DNA of 24,486 nucleotides from Caldisphaera sp046536515 (GTDB lineage Archaea > Thermoproteota > Thermoprotei_A > Sulfolobales > Acidilobaceae), in assembly GCF_046536515.1 (NCBI RefSeq), contig NZ_JAWDMQ010000021.1, positions 1 through 24,486 on the forward strand, given 5' to 3'. The notes beneath the pieces are model-generated. The model was not told the origin of the DNA. It saw nothing but the letters and a program-made list of their open reading frames with translations, and did not search any database. The position numbers and the translations under genes are program-made. Positions 24,224-24,486 of the stretch are shown here, piece after piece; the first letter of the stretch is position 1, and every line of letters begins with the position of its first letter.

Positions 24224-24262
24224 ATTACAACTGAAAGCCTCGCCCTTTGGGGCAGGGATGAG
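24224..24262 (+). mobile_element. IS200/IS605-type right-end-like scar (copy D)
   Basis: ATTACAACTGAAAGC (identical to copy A) is followed by CTCGCCCTTTGGGGCAGGGATGAG. The short hairpin GCCC-TTTG-GGGC has mutated relative to copy A. This resembles the TGAAAGCCTCGCCCTTTAGGGCGGGGATGA-type ends of archaeal TnpB elements, from memory. No tnpB body lies to its left. Confidence 0.5.
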
Positions 24263-24400
24263 AAAAGTTTTTTAAATTTAAAAACTTAAAATTAAGAAAG
24301 CTGCTAAAGGGGTATGCGTTACTGAAATATGAGGTACGCCCCTACCCCAACTAAAAGAGCTGGCATAATATAGGAATCGTGTAGGGAAGTCTTAAATTAG
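24260..24400 (+). pseudogene. Possible decayed tnpB 3' tail
   Basis: A plus-strand frame open from 24262 ends KLLKGYALLKYEVRPYPN before TAA at 24352-24354. One frame over, the DNA continues TPTKRAGII, stop, ESCREVLN. Tails of archaeal TnpB proteins are often rich in such PNPTK-AG runs, so a frameshifted remnant is possible. The evidence is weak and from memory of the family, and the G+C content is well above the neighbouring DNA. Confidence 0.25.
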
Positions 24401-24486
24401 AGCCACAGAGTAAAGCTCCTCGGCCAATGTCACGTTAACCCCCTGGGCCTTAGCGATAGCTATGGCCATCTGGTTTATGTTAAGCA
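24392..24486 (-). CDS. C-terminal fragment of an unidentified protein (runs off the window)
   Basis: The last 30 codons of a minus-strand frame: LNINQMAIAIAKAQGVNVTL then AEELYSVALI and TAA (24392-24394). Codons such as GCC, CAG, GGG, GTG and GAG make it much richer in G+C than any other gene here, suggesting recent transfer or an element gene. I do not recognise the family. It could be spurious, since only 95 bases are visible. Confidence 0.4.
   Translation of the reverse strand, partial: LNINQMAIAIAKAQGVNVTLAEELYSVALI

Overview
The window comes from an AT-rich (roughly 30% G+C by eye) thermophilic archaeon of the Thermoproteota (Crenarchaeota). The support is the gene set: unfused Kae1 and Bud32 beside ribosomal proteins S24e and S27ae, a TIP49/RuvBL helicase, UPF0147, DUF211, IorAB and a PsiE-like membrane protein. 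GGTG/GGAGG Shine-Dalgarno (SD) sites, frequent TTG starts and TATA-type promoters fit too. A Caldisphaera/Acidilobales-like host is my best guess, from base composition and gene set only. No rRNA, tRNA or CRISPR array is visible.

Layout. 1-1928 (minus): the N-terminus of a malic enzyme behind an AMP-forming acyl-CoA synthetase. 2042-4885: small, mostly unrecognised genes (213 aa, UPF0147, 108 aa, a PsiE-like membrane protein, another 213 aa orphan). 4886-5229: a decayed stretch ending in an IS200/IS605-type right-end scar. 5226-8821: an EamA transporter divergent from the TIP49 helicase, then a coupled DUF211/304-aa pair. 8901-12918: a PD-(D/E)XK nuclease-like protein, S-adenosylhomocysteine hydrolase coupled to a site-2 protease, and a surface protein rich in N-glycosylation sequons. 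12910-13815 (minus): a coupled phosphodiesterase and JAMM peptidase. 13978-16460: iorA-iorB. 16431-19827 (minus): an 87-aa orphan, then rps24e-rps27ae-kae1-bud32-XTP pyrophosphatase, a tightly packed operon linking translation, the KEOPS tRNA t6A complex and nucleotide clean-up. 20301-22350: nnr (NAD(P)HX repair) overlapping a methyltransferase. 22997-23995 (minus): a radical SAM protein.

The most unusual layer is non-coding. Four short GC-rich hairpin sequences (4085-4127, 5196-5229, 19914-20058, 24224-24262) resemble right ends of TnpB-type (IS200/IS605/IS607) elements, yet no intact tnpA or tnpB is present. The copy at 19914-20058 has the nested-hairpin layout expected of an omega (reRNA) guide scaffold. 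The last ~190 bases are clearly richer in G+C than the rest and look like part of a mobile or foreign segment.

Twenty-nine coding genes are listed. Starts were chosen mainly from SD spacing, and six are internal to the longest open frame. About eleven genes appear to start with TTG.
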